A DNA stretch of 64,000 nt, taken from contig CBDDGV010000001.1 in the NCBI GenBank assembly GCA_965228005.1, positions 124,001 through 188,000 of the forward strand, written 5' to 3'. The notes below the pieces were generated by a model, which was given only the letters and a program-made list of their open reading frames with translations, was not told the DNA's origin and made no database searches. The translations under genes and the position numbers were made by a program. How positions within the stretch are numbered: position 1 is the stretch's first letter; each line of letters begins with the position of its first letter. Origin of the DNA: JBCCXZ01 sp965228005 (GTDB taxonomy: Bacteria > Planctomycetota > Planctomycetia > Pirellulales > Lacipirellulaceae). This document shows, piece by piece, positions 59,954 to 64,000 of this stretch.

Positions 59954-61306
59954 TCAATCCCCGACGGACTGGCCTGCAACTACTTGCGGGAATCGTCCGC
60001 GGTCGCTCAGGTCGGACAGCACGGCCGTCCATTCGTCGAGGTCTTCCAGGTAGTCGGCCTGGAACTGCTCGGTAACGGTCGCCCGCATCGCAGCGGGGAA
60101 GACGTCCGAGCCGAACAACGCGCCCGCGATCGCCCCCAGCACCTGCGCCGACGAATCGGTGTCGTACCCGAAGTCGAGGATGACGTGCATCGTGGCCAAA
60201 GGGTCGTAGTCGCACAGCTCGGAGCAGGCGAGCACGATCACGAAGATGAGGTGCGACTCCCACCAGTGCTCGACGCGGCACTCGTCGGCGAAGATGCGGT
60301 AGAGCGCCTTCGGGGAGCCCGCAGAGCGGCGGACGGCTTCCTCGGCGTAATCCATCCACTGCCGGACAGGCCGCTTGGTGTAGGGGGAGTCTTCGTAGCG
60401 GAAGGGGTCGGTCTCCAGCATCACCTGCTTGAGCTGCTGCCAGGCTTGCCGCCGCGACGCAGGATCGTTGTGGTCGGCGTCGAGGGTGATCGCAACGGCC
60501 AGTGCCGCGACCAGCGCCGCGTTGATGTCCTTGGCGTTGCCGTTGTCGAAGAAGCCGAGCTCGAACGCGGCCCGGTAGGCCGCTTCCGGCCGGTTTGGGA
60601 ACGCACCGGCCAGCGGCAGCAGGGTCATCATGCCGCAGCAGGTACCAACGCCCGCCCAGATGCGCTCGGGCGGGAGCGCACGTTCGGTCGACGTTTGGCC
60701 CAGCACCCAACGTGCGGCTTGCCTGAACTCGGCGTGGCCTTCCTCGTTCAGGTCGGAGTAACCGGGGTGCGCCGCGATGCACGGGTGGTTGTCGAATCGC
60801 AAATAAGCTTTTGCCAGTGAGCGCCGTGTAGCTGGTTCGCCGGAATCACGCGCCCTGCGGAGCGCGTCCATCAGGATGATCTTGTGACGGCTGTCGTCCG
60901 TTACGGTTCCCGCCGGGGCGCTTGTCGTCCAGGGGCCGTAGGAGGCGGTGGTGGGGCGGAGCTGCTCGTAGCCATGGAGAGGTAGGCTAGCCGCGAGCGT
61001 CTTCAAGTCGCTGGGGCCGATCGCGCGCTCGCGCGGCCAGTCGCGCAAACGGGGCATGAGCTGCCCTGCGCGGCCTTCCTCGTCGAACTCGACCGGCCCG
61101 CCCATGGCGTCTCCGAGGAGCGAACCAAGGAGCATCGCATGCACTTTGGTTTTCTGCGTTGGTGAGAAAGCCATCGCTTCTGCGAGCGGATTGCCAGCCA
61201 GTGACAGCAGCGGACCCGCGGCAAGTGCGCTCCGCAGGAATGCCCTTCTCGGCAGCCGCTGGTTCTCGATCTGCGGTGAGACGCTGAAAAGTGTGGGCTG
61301 ATTCAT
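59954..61306 (-). CDS. Tat-exported ADP-ribosylglycohydrolase family protein
   Basis: The 450-residue protein has a twin-arginine signal LPRRAFLRSALAAG (Arg20-Arg21). ADP-ribosylglycohydrolase blocks follow: MLLGSLLGDAMGGPVEF (about 58-74), GTVTDDSRHKIIL, with the dimetal aspartates of the TDDT-type motif, and ILDFGYDTDSSAQVLGAIAGALFG (about 377-400), the second metal cluster. The family removes ADP-ribose from proteins or small molecules, normally in the cytoplasm. A Tat signal makes this member periplasmic or extracellular. Ser replaces the usual Thr in TDDT. Downstream, on the same strand, are a Tat-exported phosphatase-fold gene and a membrane-protein gene. Confidence 0.9.
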   Translation of the reverse strand: MNQPTLFSVSPQIENQRLPRRAFLRSALAAGPLLSLAGNPLAEAMAFSPTQKTKVHAMLLGSLLGDAMGGPVEFDEEGRAGQLMPRLRDWPRERAIGPSDLKTLAASLPLHGYEQLRPTTASYGPWTTSAPAGTVTDDSRHKIILMDALRRARDSGEPATRRSLAKAYLRFDNHPCIAAHPGYSDLNEEGHAEFRQAARWVLGQTSTERALPPERIWAGVGTCCGMMTLLPLAGAFPNRPEAAYRAAFELGFFDNGNAKDINAALVAALAVAITLDADHNDPASRRQAWQQLKQVMLETDPFRYEDSPYTKRPVRQWMDYAEEAVRRSAGSPKALYRIFADECRVEHWWESHLIFVIVLACSELCDYDPLATMHVILDFGYDTDSSAQVLGAIAGALFGSDVFPAAMRATVTEQFQADYLEDLDEWTAVLSDLSDRGRFPQVVAGQSVGD

Positions 61307-61589
61307 GCTGCCTAGGCTACCGCAGAAGGCTCCTCAAGAAGAGCCTCTCCGGAGCTGCGTCGGGCATAGGAACGCCCTAGAAACCCGGGCCTACGCGGCA
61401 TAAGGCCTTTGAGCGCTTTCGGAGCACAGCTTTCCGTGTGCGGGGGCACAGTGATCGAGTTTTATCGACCGAGCGCAAGCTTGCTTCGATGTTGCGCATA
61501 AATGAGAAGTCTTTCGGCAATTCGGTTGACACGCCGGGGACCATGAGGAGTATGTAGGCGGGTGGCGTAACAAGTGATTCAGGCGGGTT

Positions 61590-62075
61590 ATGCCTCTAAA
61601 TCTCATCTCGTCGAAAGACTGCATGTTTCTGCGTGCTCGTACGTTTCTTGCGCTGCGGGTCTTGGTCTGCTTATTGTTGTTCGCTGGCTGCTTGCCATCG
61701 GGGCCGAGTGCCGCGAGGACAGATGTCGACAACCACTTCATGGCCATCGGCGGAGCCTACCGGGCCTTCGCGGCAGAGATGACCCGGTACCCGAGCAGCA
61801 GCGACGAGATCCGAGGTTTTTTGGAAGCAAAGAAGGACATTTGGAGCAAGTACTCCCAGAGTGTCGACGCCTTCCTTGCTTCACCCCGCGACGGCGAGCC
61901 GATGGTCTTGTTGACCAAGGAGACCTTTGGCCCGGTGAGCCCGCTGGGCGAGCCGTGGGTTGCGTATGAGTCGAAGGGCGCCGACGGGATGAAACGCCTT
62001 GTCGACGGTCGAGGCTTCTTCGAGGACAAGCCAGCACAGGAAGTAGACGCCCTCTTCGGGGCCACACAGGAATAG
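61590..62075 (+). CDS. Putative lipoprotein upstream of a DUF1559 gene
   Basis: This 161-residue protein has a hydrophobic stretch with lipobox LLFAGC (Cys34 from the first ATG; an alternative ATG at 61623 shortens it by 11 residues). The mature part, about 125 residues, contains PSSSDEIRGFLEAKKDIWSKY and GEPWVAYESKGADGMKRLVD. I do not recognise a family. It lies 5 nt upstream of the DUF1559 gene, so the two are co-transcribed. Lipoproteins of this size paired with DUF1559 genes are common in planctomycetes. The preceding 61307-61589 gap shows nothing recognisable. Confidence 0.78.
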   Translation: MPLNLISSKDCMFLRARTFLALRVLVCLLLFAGCLPSGPSAARTDVDNHFMAIGGAYRAFAAEMTRYPSSSDEIRGFLEAKKDIWSKYSQSVDAFLASPRDGEPMVLLTKETFGPVSPLGEPWVAYESKGADGMKRLVDGRGFFEDKPAQEVDALFGATQE

Positions 62076-62080
62076 CAATC

Positions 62081-63196
62081 ATGCCCCAGAAAAGGCGCGG
62101 ACAGTTTCTGAAGGGTTCTTCACGGGCCTTTACGCTGGTGGAACTGCTTGTGGTGATCGCCATTATCGGAATTCTAGTCGCCCTGCTGCTGCCGGCCATC
62201 CAGTCGGCGCGTGAGGCTGCCCGTCGCACAGAGTGCAAAAACAACCTGAAACAGATCTCGCTGGGGGCCTTGAACTTCGTCGATACCCGTGGCACTTTTC
62301 CTTCGGGCGGGACTCAGATTAACGTCCGGATCGAGAACTTCCTCACCGACGGCGGAACGGCACTGGGTCCTGAGGAGCAGGGCCTCTCCTGGGCATTCCA
62401 GATCTTGCCGTACCTCGAACAGGCCAACGTAGCGGCCATCACCGACTCGGCGACCCTCTACAGCAGCGTCATCTCGTTCTATTTCTGCCCTTCACGGCGA
62501 GCACCTTTCCTGTCAGACCCAGAGAGGTGTCAGCCAGGCGCATTCCCAGACTTCAACGAAATTGCCCTGATTGATTACGCGGCCTCCGTCCCCTGCGGCT
62601 GGGAGAACGCGGACCAATTGCAGCGCTTGACACCGGACCAGACCTACAATCCCAGAGACCTGATTTTCGGCTTCGGTGCAAGTGGGAACCCGACCAACTA
62701 TATCCTCAGCGTCCCGGACAACGTTCTATACCAGGGCGTGATTGTGCGCACTCCGACACGGACGACGTCGGGAGGCCGCGGCGGGCCTCAGAGGCGACCT
62801 GCCGAAAACGTGACGCAGCTGATCACGCACGCCAACATCACGGACGGCTCCAGCAACACGATGCTCTTCGGTGAGAAGTTCATCCGCCAAGACAGCTACC
62901 TAGGCGGCACCGCCTCCGACGACTTGGGACCCGGAGACGGCTGGGACCCGGACACGATCCGGTCGACGTGCGTTCAGCCGTTGCAGGATTTCTTGCCCGC
63001 GCTGCCGGAAGCCGCCGACCCCTTGTACGGATGCGGCGCGGACGTGCCCTTCTTCGGGTCCGCCCACCCCGGAGGGTTTAACGCGACCTTTGCCGACGGG
63101 TCTGTACACACGATCCAGTACGATATCGACCAGTTCGTGTTTGACTACCTAGGAGACCGCGAGGACGGGCAGGTGATCGACGCCTCGCAGCTGTAG
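62081..63196 (+). CDS. DUF1559 pilin-like protein with prepilin N-terminus, paralogue 2
   Basis: This 371-residue protein has FTLVELLVVIAIIGILVALLLPAIQSAREAARRTEC after an ~17-residue basic leader, i.e. the prepilin cleavage site and helix plus the DUF1559 opening. Middle blocks ISLGALNFVDTRGTFPSGG and SWAFQILPYLEQANV are canonical. The C-terminal FGSAHPGGFNATFADGSVHTIQYDI is the family's ending. It differs from the copy at 9149-10270 by having the lipoprotein partner directly upstream. Role is probably surface or secretion related. Confidence 0.92.
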   Translation: MPQKRRGQFLKGSSRAFTLVELLVVIAIIGILVALLLPAIQSAREAARRTECKNNLKQISLGALNFVDTRGTFPSGGTQINVRIENFLTDGGTALGPEEQGLSWAFQILPYLEQANVAAITDSATLYSSVISFYFCPSRRAPFLSDPERCQPGAFPDFNEIALIDYAASVPCGWENADQLQRLTPDQTYNPRDLIFGFGASGNPTNYILSVPDNVLYQGVIVRTPTRTTSGGRGGPQRRPAENVTQLITHANITDGSSNTMLFGEKFIRQDSYLGGTASDDLGPGDGWDPDTIRSTCVQPLQDFLPALPEAADPLYGCGADVPFFGSAHPGGFNATFADGSVHTIQYDIDQFVFDYLGDREDGQVIDASQL

Positions 63197-63565
63197 CAGC
63201 CCAATGACATAAACCTGCGGCAGCCCTCCGGATGGAGCATCCGGGGCGAGAACCGCGAGAAACCCCCTAATTTTCTTGAGTTTTCGAGCGTTTGAAGGTT
63301 AACTGGTAGGACGGAGAAGAGCAGAGTAGGTGGCAGAAAGCGTTTTGGAAGCGAGGAACGGCTAGCCGGAAACTGGACTGAGTGATGCTCGTCTGATCCC
63401 TCTCACGCGAGCGCAACAGAGACCAGCCAAGGCGACCCGACGACGGCGGACTCGTCGACCCACACCCAGACCCGGGGGGGCAGCCGGGCGGAGCGTGGCG
63501 GCGGGCAGGCGTCTGCCTGGCAATTTAGGTTTGTCGATTTAAACACCTTTGATTTGGAGACAATT
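63197..63565. other. 369-bp intergenic region
   Basis: A small hairpin, CCGGATG-GAG-CATCCGG (63228-63244), follows the DUF1559 gene but has no T-run. The rest shows no gene and no promoter match I can defend. Confidence 0.4.
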
Positions 63566-64000
63566 ATGCTGGTCCACAAGCAGCTCCGCTCCCTTGCGGC
63601 ACTTATGGTGCTCGCGGCGGCGCCGGGGGTCGCGTTCGGTCAGATCCTGACGGACTCCGATTTCCTGGCGTCCAACTGGACGTCGAGCACCTCGAACCTT
63701 GCTCAGATCGAATTCAACGTCGACTACAGCAACTACGACGTCTTCGGCGATGGCTTCATCGTCACCAGCCTGCCCAGCGCCCCCCGCTCGGTCGGCGGCG
63801 AAACCACCGGCGTCTTCGTCAGCGTCAACAACGACACGCTCAACCCGGCCTCGGGCGCCGCTGCTCTTGGTGCGATCGTGCACAACACGCTGAACGTCGG
63901 TAACGGCACCGCGAACGAGGACTACAAGGTCACGATCGACGTGTTCAACAGCTCGGCCACCGGTATCGGCGGCACCCAGATCGGCACGACCAACTATGGT
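63566..64000 (+). CDS. Secreted protein, 5' part (runs off window)
   Basis: ATG 63566 has GGAG (63556-63559) 6 nt upstream. The open frame reaches the window edge (145 codons). A signal peptide (about 1-25, LAALMVLAAAPGVAFG-QI) is followed by beta-rich SNWTSSTSNLAQIEFNVDYS and VGNGTANEDYKVTIDVFN. That style is common in PEP-CTERM secreted proteins, but the C-terminus is outside the window, so this is a guess. The upstream DUF1559 gene is 370 bp away and probably separate. Confidence 0.75.
   Translation, partial: MLVHKQLRSLAALMVLAAAPGVAFGQILTDSDFLASNWTSSTSNLAQIEFNVDYSNYDVFGDGFIVTSLPSAPRSVGGETTGVFVSVNNDTLNPASGAAALGAIVHNTLNVGNGTANEDYKVTIDVFNSSATGIGGTQIGTTNYG

Noticed and set aside
1..64000. tRNA, rRNA or known riboswitch genes
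   Set aside because: I scanned the intergenic gaps and saw no cloverleaf, rRNA core sequence or riboswitch consensus. A covariance-model search would be decisive.

Overview
The window looks like a chromosomal stretch from a GC-rich planctomycete, most likely of the order Pirellulales. This is inferred from gene content: two formylglycine-type sulfatases, a PSCyt1/PSCyt2/PSD1 cytochrome protein next to a DUF1501 protein, two DUF1559 pilin-like proteins, several dockerin/PEP-CTERM proteins, two very large exoproteins with the LExLExR-type N-terminal motif, and palindromic intergenic repeats. No 16S rRNA is present, so genus cannot be given. I see no rRNA, tRNA, CRISPR array, prophage or transposase.

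Layout. 1-4.3 kb: 5' part of a beta-helix exoprotein, a cysteine-rich outer-membrane protein and a lipoprotein. 4.6-9 kb: a sulfatase, then a molybdate/tungstate-type ABC operon (ATPase, binding protein, permease). 9.1-14.6 kb: DUF1559 protein, prenyltransferase-fold repeat protein, and a secreted GH25 lysozyme-like protein with dockerin and PEP-CTERM ends. 14.7-22.3 kb (minus): a complete Na+-NQR operon nqrABCDE-F-apbE-nqrM. It is interrupted between nqrE and nqrF by a frameshifted four-helix-bundle (S23-type) gene inside an imperfect inverted repeat. 23-25.3 kb: sucCD. 25.3-29 kb: VKOR-DsbA fusion, CPXCG zinc-ribbon protein, and the McsB/McsA pair. 29-33.3 kb: trpE, a YqgE-family gene, and a cyclic-nucleotide-binding/thioredoxin-reductase-like fusion lacking the redox CxxC. 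33.3-43.4 kb: a DUF2490 relic, a second sulfatase, a SRPBCC protein, an FG-GAP/UnbV protein, a PEP-CTERM protein, the intact DUF2490 gene, a nested inverted-repeat element, a CDF-family transporter, and the DUF1501 gene. 43.4-52.1 kb: PSCyt/PSD1 protein and a 1740-residue exoprotein ending in a HELGHxxGxxD motif. 52.4-57.1 kb: pyrF, then a TlpA-like thioredoxin between two paralogous PEP-CTERM genes of a family I do not recognise. 57.4-61.3 kb (minus): a Tat-exported ADP-ribosylglycohydrolase, a Tat-exported alkaline-phosphatase-fold protein and a polytopic membrane protein. 61.6-64 kb: lipoprotein, DUF1559 protein, and the start of a secreted protein.

Functionally the window mixes core metabolism (TCA, pyrimidine, tryptophan, sodium-pumping respiration) with cell-envelope and polysaccharide-degradation genes. 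Five proteins carry PEP-CTERM-like ends but no exosortase is in the window. Several thiol-redox proteins occur (VKOR-DsbA, TlpA). The most unusual items are the insertion in the nqr operon, the TlpA/PEP-CTERM paralogue sandwich with conserved vicinal cysteines, the exported ADP-ribosylhydrolase cluster, and at least four classes of intergenic inverted repeats.
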